Below, in pieces: positions 6,405-15,444 of a DNA stretch of 40,246 nt. The stretch is from Campylobacteraceae bacterium (GTDB lineage: Bacteria; Campylobacterota; Campylobacteria; Campylobacterales; Arcobacteraceae), in the NCBI GenBank assembly GCA_013215915.1, contig JABSON010000004.1, forward strand, positions 1-40,246, read 5' to 3'. A model generated the notes under the pieces. It made no database searches. It saw only the letters and a list, made by a program, of their open reading frames with translations, and was not told the DNA's origin. Positions within the stretch are counted from its first letter, which is position 1; each line of letters begins with the position of its first letter. The translations under genes were made by a program, and so were the position numbers.

Positions 6405-8819
6405 ATGAAATTAATAAATAATTTACCACTTAGAGAATCAAATGATGTTATGAATTTAAAAAGAATGGGTGCTATGCATCAATCTAGAATATCCTTTACA
6501 AGGACTTTAGTTAGAAAAATGGCTAATGAACATTGGACTGTAAAAAAAAGCTTGTGGGATTTATGTGAAAATGGTTATGGTACTGTTATTTATGAGTTAA
6601 AAACTCCAAATAGTATTTATAATTTAGTAGTTTTTTCTAATTATATTGAAGATCATGAAAGAAATGATAGGGTAATTGCAGAAAAGTGGGATGTTACTTT
6701 TACTTTGATTGATGGTGAAGTAAGCTCAAAACTTTTAAAAATGTTAAAAGATAATGTTCCTTTACAAGAAGCAGGAAGAAATACAAATAGAGCAATGGTA
6801 TTAGCTCGTGCTAATAAAAGTGTAAGAGTATTTAATCATATTGTAGAATCTTTATCCTGTGGTAAACAACCTGATTCTCTTGAATTATCTAAAGTTGGTT
6901 ATATTTTAAGAACAACAGCTGTATATGGTAGTGGTAAATTTGGTATTACAGATTTTGATAATTTAAAAGATAAAGTAGATTTCTCTCAATCTTTTTCTGC
7001 AGAAATGTGTGCTGTTTATATACTTAGACAATTTTCTCTTGATTTAGTTAATTATTTAGCTAAAAACAAAGGAAAAAATAAAGCCGTTACTTTAGATAAA
7101 AATATTCAAAGATATTTAGGAATAGGGAATGCAACTGGGCTTGGAATGGCACCTTATTTAATTAAACATCCCAAAGTTGTTGATAATTGGTTATATCAAA
7201 GAGAATCAGCACTTAGCAAAGTATCATTAGAAAAAATTACAAAAGAAAAAATAAGAGAAATCAAAAAATATTTATATAGAGCAAAACAGCATCTTAATGA
7301 AGTTGTTACTATTAATGAAAATCAAAAAAAATTAAATATAATTGCAGCAAATGAAATTGATTTAATTATTGAAATAATTGAAAATTCTTTAGCTTCAAAC
7401 AATATTTGGGCTAAAATAATTAAAGATATTAAACAATTTTCTTATGAATCTCAAGAATGTACTATTTCATCTTTAATTGAGTTATTTCCATCACTTGTAG
7501 ATGAACATTCTACAAAAATGACAATTGATGAACAAGCTTTAGAGTTAACAGATATTTCTTTATATGATTTAAAGATAATATTAAGAGAAAAATATTCTTG
7601 GGCCATTAATATTGATTTCACAAAAGATGATAACAATTACTGGTTTTGGTATGTATCACAAGATAAAGAAGAACCAAGGTTAGGAATTAGAAATGTTGAT
7701 AATGGTAGTGAGTTAGAACAACCATTAGATATTGCAAGACAAGCAAATAAACTTTATAATAAAATTAAAGATATGAATAATGAAGATACTATTAGTAAGT
7801 TTTTATTATTAAATCCTGAATTTACATCTATTACTAGAAGAGTTTGGACTATGGGTCATTGTGTAATGGGTGAAATTCAAGCTAATGTATTAGCAAAAGA
7901 TTTTTTACCAATGGATTTATTAAGAGCTAAACTAGCTATGTTTGGCGCTACTAAATTTGATCCAAGATCAGATAGATGGGTACAAGTTACTTTTTACCAA
8001 AGTGCACCATTATTAGATGAAATTCATGCGAATGAATGGTTATTCCCTTTATTAGAAAAAAACAAAGATGATAAACTTGATTTTAATGATAATAAAATTT
8101 GTGTTTCACAAACTGAATTAAAAACTTTATGTGCAAAAGCATTTAATGGATTAAAATTAAAAGCAGGGGAAGCGGATGTAATTGCTAAAATGGTTGTTGA
8201 ACTTGAACTTGTTGGATTAAGAGGAGTTGATCATTTTATTGAAGCCTTAGATCATTTAAAAGATGATAATACTTTAAATGTAAATATTACATCAAGTGAA
8301 AATAAGATATCAGTAGATTTAGGATCTTGTAGTGTATTATGTCATTTACAAATTGTGTTAGCTTATTCAATTGAGCATATGAAAAATAATGATTATGTAC
8401 TTCTTGAAATTAAAAATTGTTATAACAAATGGTTAAGTTATACTCAGCTAAAAAGATTATCAAGTAAAGAATTAAATGCTAAATTTTACTGGACAAGTTC
8501 AAGCGATAATAAAAGTATTGAATATTCTATTCATAAAAATGAAGAATTTCCAAATGTAAAAATTTCAAATAAACCTTTATTTGAAAAAAATACTTTAATT
8601 ATAGAAATTTCAAAAAATAAAATATCTAATAATTATTTTGATTTAGATTATGAAAACATTAAAGCTATTAGCTTAAAAGACTCTTATAATAATTCTTTGG
8701 ATTCAGGTATTTTACTTGAAAAAGATTCTTGGAATAAAATAAAAGAAGTTGCAAAAGGTATATTAGTTGAGTCAAGTGAGAAATCAAAAAATGATGCTGG
8801 TGGAGTAGTTACACTATAA
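6405..8819 (+). CDS. Large protein of unknown function, cytoplasmic, operon member
   Basis: I do not recognise the 804-residue product as any characterised enzyme. It has no signal peptide, no membrane segment and no P-loop. Visible blocks are an N-terminal segment with MGAMHQSRISFTRTLVRKM then EHWTVKK, a middle with GIGNATGLGMAPYLIKHP (about residues 240-260), and a Trp/His/Cys-rich stretch RRVWTMGHCVMGEIQ (about 485-500) followed by KFDPRSDRWVQV. The region around 565-615 (VSQTELKTLCAKAFNGLKLK and GEADVIAKMV) loosely resembles the DUF3726 domain or the N-terminus of Ldh2-type dehydrogenases. That is a weak impression only. The last 100 residues look divergent. Its stop is 17 bases from the start of the FdhF-like gene, so it may be a partner or maturation factor of that oxidoreductase, or an enzyme itself. 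Confidence 0.75.
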   Translation: MKLINNLPLRESNDVMNLKRMGAMHQSRISFTRTLVRKMANEHWTVKKSLWDLCENGYGTVIYELKTPNSIYNLVVFSNYIEDHERNDRVIAEKWDVTFTLIDGEVSSKLLKMLKDNVPLQEAGRNTNRAMVLARANKSVRVFNHIVESLSCGKQPDSLELSKVGYILRTTAVYGSGKFGITDFDNLKDKVDFSQSFSAEMCAVYILRQFSLDLVNYLAKNKGKNKAVTLDKNIQRYLGIGNATGLGMAPYLIKHPKVVDNWLYQRESALSKVSLEKITKEKIREIKKYLYRAKQHLNEVVTINENQKKLNIIAANEIDLIIEIIENSLASNNIWAKIIKDIKQFSYESQECTISSLIELFPSLVDEHSTKMTIDEQALELTDISLYDLKIILREKYSWAINIDFTKDDNNYWFWYVSQDKEEPRLGIRNVDNGSELEQPLDIARQANKLYNKIKDMNNEDTISKFLLLNPEFTSITRRVWTMGHCVMGEIQANVLAKDFLPMDLLRAKLAMFGATKFDPRSDRWVQVTFYQSAPLLDEIHANEWLFPLLEKNKDDKLDFNDNKICVSQTELKTLCAKAFNGLKLKAGEADVIAKMVVELELVGLRGVDHFIEALDHLKDDNTLNVNITSSENKISVDLGSCSVLCHLQIVLAYSIEHMKNNDYVLLEIKNCYNKWLSYTQLKRLSSKELNAKFYWTSSSDNKSIEYSIHKNEEFPNVKISNKPLFEKNTLIIEISKNKISNNYFDLDYENIKAISLKDSYNNSLDSGILLEKDSWNKIKEVAKGILVESSEKSKNDAGGVVTL

Positions 8820-8836
8820 ATATGTAAAGGTTAAAA

Positions 8837-11074
8837 ATGATTATTGATATAAAAACAATAAAAACAGCAGGTGGATGGGGTGCTTTAAAATCATCTGGTC
8901 ATTTTATTATAAAAGAAGGCTTTTTTAAAACCTTTAAAACTCTCTTATCTGCAAATCAAGTAGATGGTTTTGATTGCCCAGGTTGCGCTTGGCCAGATCC
9001 AAAAGAAAAAGATAGATCAATGAATGAATACTGTGAAAATGGTGTAAAAGCAATATCTTTTGAGACTACAGATAAAAGAGTATCAAAAGAGTTGTTTGAT
9101 AGATATACAGTAAAAGAATTAAATGAATTTGATGTTCATAAGATAACTAATCAGGGACGATTAAGTGAACCTTTTTATTATAATAAAATCACTGATAAGT
9201 ATGAAAGTATATCATGGGAAAAATCTTTCTCAATTATAGGAAGACATTTAAAAAATTTAAATAAAGCAGATGATGCAATATTTTATACATCAGGAAGAAC
9301 ATCTAATGAAGCTGCATTTTTATATCAGTTAATGGGAAGAATGATAGGTACTAATAATTTTCCAGATTGTTCAAATATGTGTCATGAAAGTTCTGGTGTT
9401 GGAATGAATGCCTCAATTGGTATTGGAAAAGGTACCGTTGATTTAGAAGATTTTGATAAAGCAGAGTTAATTATGATTTTTGGTCAAAACCCAGGTACTA
9501 ATCATCCTAGAATGTTAAGCGAATTAAAAAAAGCTAATGAAAGAGGTGCTAAAGTTATTAGCATTAATCCTTTAAAAGAAGCAGGTTTAGTATCATTTAT
9601 TCATCCTCAAGACATAGAACAAATGATTACAAACAAAGCTCAATCTATAAGTACTCATTATTACCCAATAAAAATGGGTTCTGATATGGCACTTATTCAA
9701 GCTATTATAAAATATATTTTAGAAAATTTTGAAAATGATATTGATAAAGACTTTATAAATGAACATACTTCAGGTTTTGAAGAATACAAAAATGAAATAT
9801 TATCAAAAGATTGGGATACATTAATTAAACAAAGTTCATTACAAAAAGATGAAATTGTTGAAATAGCCAAATTGTATATGACTTCAAACAAAACTATTTG
9901 TTGTTGGGCTATGGGTTTAACTCAGCATGCTCATGGAGTTGCTACAATTGAAGAAGTAATGAATTTACTTTTACTTAAAGGCAATATAGGTAAAGAAGGA
10001 GCAGGTGCCTGTCCTGTAAGAGGACATAGTAATGTTCAAGGAGATAGAACAGTAGGAATTGCAGAGGCTCCAAAAGAAGATTTTTTAAAGAAAATTGATA
10101 AAGTTTTTAATTTTACATCTCCAAGATCTCATGGTTATGATGTTGTTCATGCAATTCAAGCGATGCATGAAGAAAAAAACAAAGTATTTATAGGACTTGG
10201 TGGAAATTTTGCAGCAGCAGCGCCAGATACAAAATATACTTATGAAGCTTTAAGAGCCTGTAATTTAACAGTTCATATTTCTACTCATCTAAATAAAAGT
10301 CATTTAATCTGTGGTAAAGAAGCTTTAATTCTTCCTTGTTTAGGAAGAACAGAATTAGATATACAACAAAGAGGAGTGCAAGAAGTTACAGTTGAAGATT
10401 CAATGTCAATGGTACATTCTTCAAAAGGAAAAAATATTCCAGCAACTAGAGATTTAAAATCTGAACCAGCAATAATTGCAGGAATTGCAGATGCTACTTT
10501 AGGTAATAATAAAGTAGATTTTATAGATTTAATTTCTGATTATTCAAAAATTAGAGAAAAAATAGAAGAAGTATTACCTACTTTTAAAAATTATAATGAA
10601 AATATAAAAAAACCAGGCGGTTTTGAATTATATAATGGTCCTAAAAATAGAGTATGGTTAACGCCTAATAAAAAAGCTAATTTTTTAATTAATCAGGCAC
10701 CTGATTTGGAACTAAAAGAAAATCATTTAATTCTAATGACAATGAGATCTCATGATCAGTTTAATACTACTGTGTATGAAAAAGATGATAGATATAGAGG
10801 AATAAAAGATCAAAGAGAAATAATATTTCTAAATCCAAAAGATATAAAGAAGTTAAATTTTAAGAATGGAGATTTAGTTAATATTACTTCTCATTATTCT
10901 GATGAGGTAAATAGAGAAGTTAAAAACTTTAAAATTATTTCTTATGATATTAAAGAAGGTTGTGCCGGTGCATATTTTCCAGAAGCAACACCTTTAGTAT
11001 CTTTAAATCATCATGATTCAAAGAGTTTTACACCTTCTTATAAATTTATCGATATTACATTAACTAAAGTATAA
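8837..11074 (+). CDS. FdhF/YdeP family molybdopterin-dependent oxidoreductase
   Basis: A 745-residue cytoplasmic member of the bis-MGD (DMSO reductase) superfamily, of the YdeP-like branch often misnamed formate dehydrogenase alpha subunit. The N-terminus has DCPGC (Cys47, Cys50) and Cys66 in EYCENG: three cysteines, not the four that usually hold a 4Fe-4S cluster. The expected molybdenum ligand is Cys182, followed by His183, in NMCHESSG, aligned with the Sec/Cys-His of formate dehydrogenases. Family motifs GHSNVQGDRT and RSHDQFNTTVYEKDDRYRG are intact. There is no Tat signal and no electron-transfer subunit nearby, so the redox partner is unknown. As the last gene of the operon it probably oxidises, reduces or hydroxylates the imported compound or an intermediate. 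Formate oxidation is unlikely to be its main role. Confidence 0.85.
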   Translation: MIIDIKTIKTAGGWGALKSSGHFIIKEGFFKTFKTLLSANQVDGFDCPGCAWPDPKEKDRSMNEYCENGVKAISFETTDKRVSKELFDRYTVKELNEFDVHKITNQGRLSEPFYYNKITDKYESISWEKSFSIIGRHLKNLNKADDAIFYTSGRTSNEAAFLYQLMGRMIGTNNFPDCSNMCHESSGVGMNASIGIGKGTVDLEDFDKAELIMIFGQNPGTNHPRMLSELKKANERGAKVISINPLKEAGLVSFIHPQDIEQMITNKAQSISTHYYPIKMGSDMALIQAIIKYILENFENDIDKDFINEHTSGFEEYKNEILSKDWDTLIKQSSLQKDEIVEIAKLYMTSNKTICCWAMGLTQHAHGVATIEEVMNLLLLKGNIGKEGAGACPVRGHSNVQGDRTVGIAEAPKEDFLKKIDKVFNFTSPRSHGYDVVHAIQAMHEEKNKVFIGLGGNFAAAAPDTKYTYEALRACNLTVHISTHLNKSHLICGKEALILPCLGRTELDIQQRGVQEVTVEDSMSMVHSSKGKNIPATRDLKSEPAIIAGIADATLGNNKVDFIDLISDYSKIREKIEEVLPTFKNYNENIKKPGGFELYNGPKNRVWLTPNKKANFLINQAPDLELKENHLILMTMRSHDQFNTTVYEKDDRYRGIKDQREIIFLNPKDIKKLNFKNGDLVNITSHYSDEVNREVKNFKIISYDIKEGCAGAYFPEATPLVSLNHHDSKSFTPSYKFIDITLTKV

Positions 11075-11125
11075 AAGCCTAAAACTTTTATACTATAGTT
11101 TAATAAAGTTTTAAATAAATTCAAC

Positions 11126-11131
11126 TATAAT
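11126..11131 (+). promoter_or_regulatory. -10 box of the tRNA-Thr gene
   Basis: A consensus TATAAT ends 15 bases before the mature tRNA 5' end. Transcription would start about 8 bases before the tRNA, the usual arrangement for a single tRNA gene. It also suggests the tRNA does not depend on read-through from the operon. Confidence 0.6.
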
Positions 11132-11146
11132 GTTAAAAAATTACAA

Positions 11147-11222
11147 GCTTGCATAGCTCTAACGGTAGAGCAAGTCCATGGTAAGGACGAGGTTACAGGT
11201 TCAAATCCCGTTGTGAGCACCA
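11147..11222 (+). tRNA. tRNA-Thr (anticodon GGU), divergent
   Basis: The 76 bases fold as a cloverleaf with encoded CCA. The acceptor stem is GCTTGCA / TGTGAGC with two G-T pairs. The D arm is GCTC / GAGC with a TAACGGTA loop. The anticodon stem is AGTCC / GGACG with loop ATGGTAA and anticodon GGT at 11180-11182. The T arm is ACAGG / CCCGT with loop TTCAAAT. Unusual points are an A-G mismatch at the base of the anticodon stem and an A-C mismatch in the T stem. It could be a working but diverged tRNA, a duplicate in decay, or the site beside which the preceding island entered. Confidence 0.75.
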
Positions 11223-11255
11223 TTTTTATTAAATACTCTTAATTAAATGACACTT

Positions 11256-11966
11256 TTAATTTATAACTTTAAATGCTTCTTCTAAATCTAGTGTTCCTTC
11301 ATAGAATGCTTTTCCTACAATAACACCAGCAATGTTTCCATTATCTTGACAAGATGTAATATCATTTATATCTTTTACTCCACCAGAAGCAATTGTATCA
11401 ATTCCTGAGGCTAATGCTATCTCTTCCGTAAACTCAACATTTACTCCGCATAACATTCCATCTTTTGAGATATCAGTACAAATTATAGCTTCAACACCAG
11501 CTGATGCAAATTCACGTGCAAGATCAGTTGCTTTCATAGTTGAAACTTCTGCCCATCCTTCAACTGCAACCATTCCATTACTTACATCAATTCCAACAGC
11601 AATTGGATATTTTTTTGCCATATCTTTTACAAATTGTGGATCTTTTACTGCAATTGATCCTAAAATTAGTCTATCAACTCCTAATTCTATATACATTTTG
11701 ATAGTTTCCTCATCTCTGATTCCACCACCTAATTCAATTTTTAAATTACAGTTTTCTCTGATTTTCTTAATTTGATCTAAGTTTGCAGGTTCTCCTGCAA
11801 AAGCTCCATTTAAATCAACTATATGTAACCATTTAGAACCTAATTCTTCAAATCTTTTAGCTACTTGCCAAGGTTCATCAGAATAAATCTTAGCACTTTC
11901 CATAAGACCTTTACTAAGTCTTACAGCTTTCCCATCTTTTAAATCAATTGCTGGTAATATTTCCAT
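11256..11966 (-). CDS. hisA: HisA, ProFAR isomerase (histidine biosynthesis)
   Basis: HisA converts ProFAR (the aminoaldose) to PRFAR (the aminoketose), the step before imidazole formation. The 236-residue (beta/alpha)8 barrel shows the catalytic Asp8 in PAIDLKDG and Asp127 in GIDVSNG. The two phosphate-binding halves are IELGGGIR (about residues 77-84) and IASGGVKD near the C-terminus. It is the second gene of a hisH-hisA pair separated by 22 bases, and its product PRFAR is the substrate of the HisH/HisF synthase. HisF is not in the window. The gene ends 33 bases from the tRNA-Thr, convergent with it. Confidence 0.96.
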   Translation of the reverse strand: MEILPAIDLKDGKAVRLSKGLMESAKIYSDEPWQVAKRFEELGSKWLHIVDLNGAFAGEPANLDQIKKIRENCNLKIELGGGIRDEETIKMYIELGVDRLILGSIAVKDPQFVKDMAKKYPIAVGIDVSNGMVAVEGWAEVSTMKATDLAREFASAGVEAIICTDISKDGMLCGVNVEFTEEIALASGIDTIASGGVKDINDITSCQDNGNIAGVIVGKAFYEGTLDLEEAFKVIN

Positions 11967-11988
11967 TTTAACTCCTTTTATATATACT

Positions 11989-12594
11989 TTATAATTTTGA
12001 AAAGTTTTTTAGTATTTGAATTCCATTATTATGTGATTTCTCAGGATGAGGCTGAAAACCATAAATATTATCTTTATTTACAGCTGATGTGAATTTATAC
12101 CCATATTCAGTTTCACCAATAATATTATTTTCAGTAGTTTTTACATGAAATGAATGTACAAAATATAAATAAGGATCTTCTAAACCTTCAAATAATTTTG
12201 AATTATTATTTATGATTTTATTCCATCCTACATGAGGAATTTTTATATCTTCATGCATCTTTGATTTATCAAATTTAATAACTTCTCCATTTATTAAAGA
12301 TAAACCTTCTGTATGTCCAAACTCTTGCGATGATTCAAATAATAATTGCATTCCTAAACATATACCAATCATAGGTTTACCAGTTTTTGCAAAATCATAG
12401 ATTGCATTTCTCATACCTGTTTCATTTAGGTGAGCCATTGCATCTGCGAAAGCTCCAACTCCAGGAAGTATTATTCTATTAAAGTTTTTTAACTCATCAG
12501 GATTTTTCACTATTTTAACTTTTGTGTCTAATAATGAACAAGCATTATAAACACTAGCTAAATTCCCCATATTATAATCAATTATACCTATCAA
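11989..12594 (-). CDS. hisH: HisH, glutaminase subunit of imidazole glycerol phosphate synthase
   Basis: This class I glutamine amidotransferase of 201 residues supplies ammonia to HisF for formation of imidazole glycerol phosphate and AICAR. The complete triad is visible: Cys79 in GICLGMQ, and His183 and Glu185 in PHPEKS. The family motif [10 protein letters not shown] is at about residues 44-53. It is the first gene of the minus-strand hisHA unit. A TATAAT-like box on the minus strand at 12624-12619 gives a short leader. Confidence 0.96.
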   Translation of the reverse strand: MIGIIDYNMGNLASVYNACSLLDTKVKIVKNPDELKNFNRIILPGVGAFADAMAHLNETGMRNAIYDFAKTGKPMIGICLGMQLLFESSQEFGHTEGLSLINGEVIKFDKSKMHEDIKIPHVGWNKIINNNSKLFEGLEDPYLYFVHSFHVKTTENNIIGETEYGYKFTSAVNKDNIYGFQPHPEKSHNNGIQILKNFSKL

Positions 12595-12644
12595 AATTTA
12601 CCCTTTTTATAAAAATATATTATACTTAAATTATATAATATTTT

Positions 12645-12668
12645 AATATTTTTGATTTCAAAAATATT
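12645..12668. promoter_or_regulatory. 10-bp inverted repeat in the hisH/fadL1 divergent gap
   Basis: AATATTTTTG (12645-12654) and CAAAAATATT (12659-12668) form a perfect stem with a 4-base loop, midway between two divergently transcribed genes. It could be an operator or a structural AT-rich element. I see no further evidence either way. Confidence 0.3.
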
Positions 12669-12753
12669 TAATTTAAAATAAAAAAGAAACATTGTAAATT
12701 ATCCATCTTTTATAAAAATAATGATATAAACTATTCTAATTAAAAGGAATAAA

Positions 12754-13965
12754 ATGACAATAAATAAATTAGTGGTTTTAAGTTTGGCTGCTTGTACTTC
12801 ACTTTACAGTGCCGGATATAAAATACCAGAACAATCTCTTAATGCTGTTGCTTTAAGTGCAGCATATATTGCAAATGCAAATGGTGCCGATGCGGCTTAT
12901 TATAATCCTGCAAATATGGTCTTTTCATCAATTGAGAATGAATTAGAAATAAATTTAACTTATATCTCACTACCAGAAATGGGTTTTTCATCTACAGAAC
13001 ATTCAAAAGCTGAAGAGTTTTTAATACCAACTTTACATTATATTCTACCAACTAATTTAAAAGATATTAAATTTGGTATATCTTTTGTAGCTCCAGGTGG
13101 ATTATCAAAAAGATGGGATACTCCAATTGGAAAAACTTTTTCAAAAGAATTTACACTTGAAATATTAGAATTAAATCCAAGTATTTCATATAAAGTAAAT
13201 GACAACTTTGCAATTGGTGGTGGTTTAAGATTAATTAAAACTCATGGTATTGTTAAAAGTGCTGCTCCTTTAAATGGTGCCGTAAGAGATATGGAAGGTG
13301 ATGATTTATCATTAGGTTATAATTTAGCACTTACATATAAAGCTTCAAAAAACACTACATTAGCTGCAACATATAGATCAAATGTGAATTTAAAAATTGA
13401 AGGTGATGCCAAATTAAGTACTATTGATCCAAGACCTAAGTCAAATGTTAATTCTTCTGCCTCAGTTGAAATTCCCTTACCTGCTGCTTTAAATTTAGCA
13501 GTAGCACATACGTTTAACAAGTTAACAGTTGAAGCTGTATATGAAAGAACATTTTGGTCAACATATAAAGAATTAGATTTTGAATATAATAAAACAATTA
13601 CAAATCCAACTTTAAAAGGTGCTTTTGATGTTTCAAAAGATAAATCTTGGAAAGATACTAATACTTATAGAGTAGGATTAACTTATCAAGCAAGTCCAAA
13701 ATTAACAATAATGGGTGCTATTGGGTATGATGAAACACCAGTTCCTAATAAAACAATTGGTTTTGAACTTCCAGATGCTAATTCAAAAATTATCTCAACA
13801 GGATTTAAATATAAATTAAATAATAAATCTACATTTGGTTTAGCTTATTTATTATCACTTAAAGAAGATAGAAAAGTAAATTTAGTTAATGAAAAACCAT
13901 TTTCAGGTGAATTCTCAAATTCAAAAGTATCATTATTTACAATTGGTTATAACTACAAATTCTAA
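12754..13965 (+). CDS. OmpP1/FadL/TodX family outer-membrane channel, copy 1
   Basis: The 403-residue outer-membrane beta-barrel is of the FadL type, which moves long-chain fatty acids or other hydrophobic compounds across the outer membrane. An N-terminal signal peptide (about residues 1-20, ending SLYSA-G) precedes the plug or hatch segment with YKIPEQS, NANGADAAYYNPANMVF and the NPA motif. Further family blocks are FVAPGGLSKRW, KEFTLEILELNPSISYK and the terminal aromatic Phe typical of barrel assembly. It is closely similar to the two paralogs at 15444 and 16839, so the cluster arose by duplication. The substrate is not readable from sequence. AAAGGA precedes the ATG. Confidence 0.88.
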   Translation: MTINKLVVLSLAACTSLYSAGYKIPEQSLNAVALSAAYIANANGADAAYYNPANMVFSSIENELEINLTYISLPEMGFSSTEHSKAEEFLIPTLHYILPTNLKDIKFGISFVAPGGLSKRWDTPIGKTFSKEFTLEILELNPSISYKVNDNFAIGGGLRLIKTHGIVKSAAPLNGAVRDMEGDDLSLGYNLALTYKASKNTTLAATYRSNVNLKIEGDAKLSTIDPRPKSNVNSSASVEIPLPAALNLAVAHTFNKLTVEAVYERTFWSTYKELDFEYNKTITNPTLKGAFDVSKDKSWKDTNTYRVGLTYQASPKLTIMGAIGYDETPVPNKTIGFELPDANSKIISTGFKYKLNNKSTFGLAYLLSLKEDRKVNLVNEKPFSGEFSNSKVSLFTIGYNYKF

Positions 13966-13969
13966 AAAA

Positions 13970-14004
13970 TTAATAATATAAAGATATTATCTTTATATTA
14001 TTAA
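13970..14004 (+). terminator. Hairpin after fadL copy 1
   Basis: A perfect 17-bp inverted repeat (13970-13986 and 13988-14004, one central base) begins 5 bases after the stop codon. It is preceded by an A-run and followed by only a weak T-rich tract (ATACATTTATATT). A transcription stop or an mRNA-stabilising 3' hairpin is likely. Confidence 0.5.
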
Positions 14005-14106
14005 ATACATTTATATTGACTATATACAATATATTAATTATTTTTATTTACTTTATACATATTTTTTCTGTGTTATTATTATGCACACATAAAAAAGGAT
14101 ATTATA

Positions 14107-15444
14107 ATGAATAAAACAATCTTAAAACTAAAATATATTGTATTTTTTACAATAGTTTTATTATTCGCAGCTTGTTCTAGTGAAAATGAAGGAAAGAATT
14201 CAGTTGGAAATAATTTTGTTGAAGCAAAAGTTTTAAATGAAGTATCAGCATCTACAAATTTAGCATATATACAAGCTTCTTTTAAAGCAAATGCGACTAA
14301 TGCATTCTCATATAAATCAATTAAGATCAAGTATAAAACAAAAAATCAAGAAGGAAATGAGGTGTTAGCTTCAGGTATTCTTATTTTACCAACACCAACT
14401 CAAGCATATCTTGATTTTTTAAAATCAAATGGAAAAACTTTCTCTATTTCAACCATTGTTGAAAACCACGGTACAATATTTACAAATGCAGAAGCTCCTA
14501 GTAATGAAATAACTACTGTTGGTTCATCAATTCAAGGAACTGCTTTATTAATGAGTGGATTTGCAGGATTCGCTGTTGTTATGCCTGATTATTTAGGTTA
14601 TGGAGACTCTAATGATTCATACCATCCTTATATCCTTAAAAAAACATCAGCTAAAGTTTCTATTGATATGCTAAGAGCAAGTGTTGCATATATGACAAAT
14701 AATAATATAATATTTAATGGTCAAGTATATATATCAGGTTATTCTGAAGGTGGTTATGTTGCCATGTCAATGGCAAAAGAATTAGAAGAAAATTATTCTT
14801 CATCATTTAATGTAAAAGCACTTGCAGCTATGGCTGGTCCTTATGATGTAAAAGCATTAGCAGATAAAGAAATTGATGAAACTAGAACAATGGAGTATCC
14901 AGCATTTTTAGCTTACCTTTCACATTCTTATACAAAAGCATATTCTAACTTAAGTTTAAAAGATTCTATTGTTTATCCTAATACTGATATTTTTCATAGT
15001 TTTTTTGATGGAAGTAAATCGGGAACTGTAATTAATCTTTCTTTAGGAATTGGTGATCAAACAAATGGTGGATATAAAGTTGAAAAAGCTGATAAGTTAT
15101 TTAACATAGATTTTATTAATGATTATAAATCTAATGTAAATAACGCCTTTAAAGTTAGATTTTTAGAAAATAATGTTTTTGATTGGACTCCCAGAAGTAA
15201 AGTAAATCTTATTCATTGTAAGGATGATGAAATTGTTCCTTTTTCAATGTCTCAAACTGCATATGATAAGTTTATTTCTAATGGTGCAAGTTCAACTAAT
15301 ATTACATTAAGTGAAATTCCTAGCTCTGTATTAGTACAGCAGATTGATGCTACACATCCTTTTGTACATAGTAATTGTGGTTCAACTGCTTATGGTGCAG
15401 CTGTATCATGGTTCTCAAAAATTAGAAGTGGAGAAATAAAATAA
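14107..15444 (+). CDS. Lipoprotein alpha/beta hydrolase (secretory lipase/esterase-like)
   Basis: The 445-residue exported hydrolase has a lipoprotein signal: a hydrophobic N-terminus and a lipobox LFAAC with Cys22 as the lipidated residue, followed by Ser-Ser, which favours outer-membrane sorting. The nucleophile elbow is GYSEGG (Ser213). A likely acid is Asp373 or Asp374 in CKDDEIVPF, and the likely base is His417 in THPF. The overall pattern, including MPDYLGYGDS before the nucleophile, fits the secretory-lipase or acyl-esterase group of the fold. Its stop codon overlaps by one base the start of the second fadL gene, so the two are translationally coupled. The natural reading is ester hydrolysis at the cell surface followed by uptake of the released lipid. 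The actual ester substrate is unknown. Confidence 0.82.
   Translation: MNKTILKLKYIVFFTIVLLFAACSSENEGKNSVGNNFVEAKVLNEVSASTNLAYIQASFKANATNAFSYKSIKIKYKTKNQEGNEVLASGILILPTPTQAYLDFLKSNGKTFSISTIVENHGTIFTNAEAPSNEITTVGSSIQGTALLMSGFAGFAVVMPDYLGYGDSNDSYHPYILKKTSAKVSIDMLRASVAYMTNNNIIFNGQVYISGYSEGGYVAMSMAKELEENYSSSFNVKALAAMAGPYDVKALADKEIDETRTMEYPAFLAYLSHSYTKAYSNLSLKDSIVYPNTDIFHSFFDGSKSGTVINLSLGIGDQTNGGYKVEKADKLFNIDFINDYKSNVNNAFKVRFLENNVFDWTPRSKVNLIHCKDDEIVPFSMSQTAYDKFISNGASSTNITLSEIPSSVLVQQIDATHPFVHSNCGSTAYGAAVSWFSKIRSGEIK

Noticed and set aside
8837-11074. Formate dehydrogenase alpha subunit
   Set aside because: The sequence follows the YdeP-like branch, with only three N-terminal Cys and no partner subunits or fdhD nearby.
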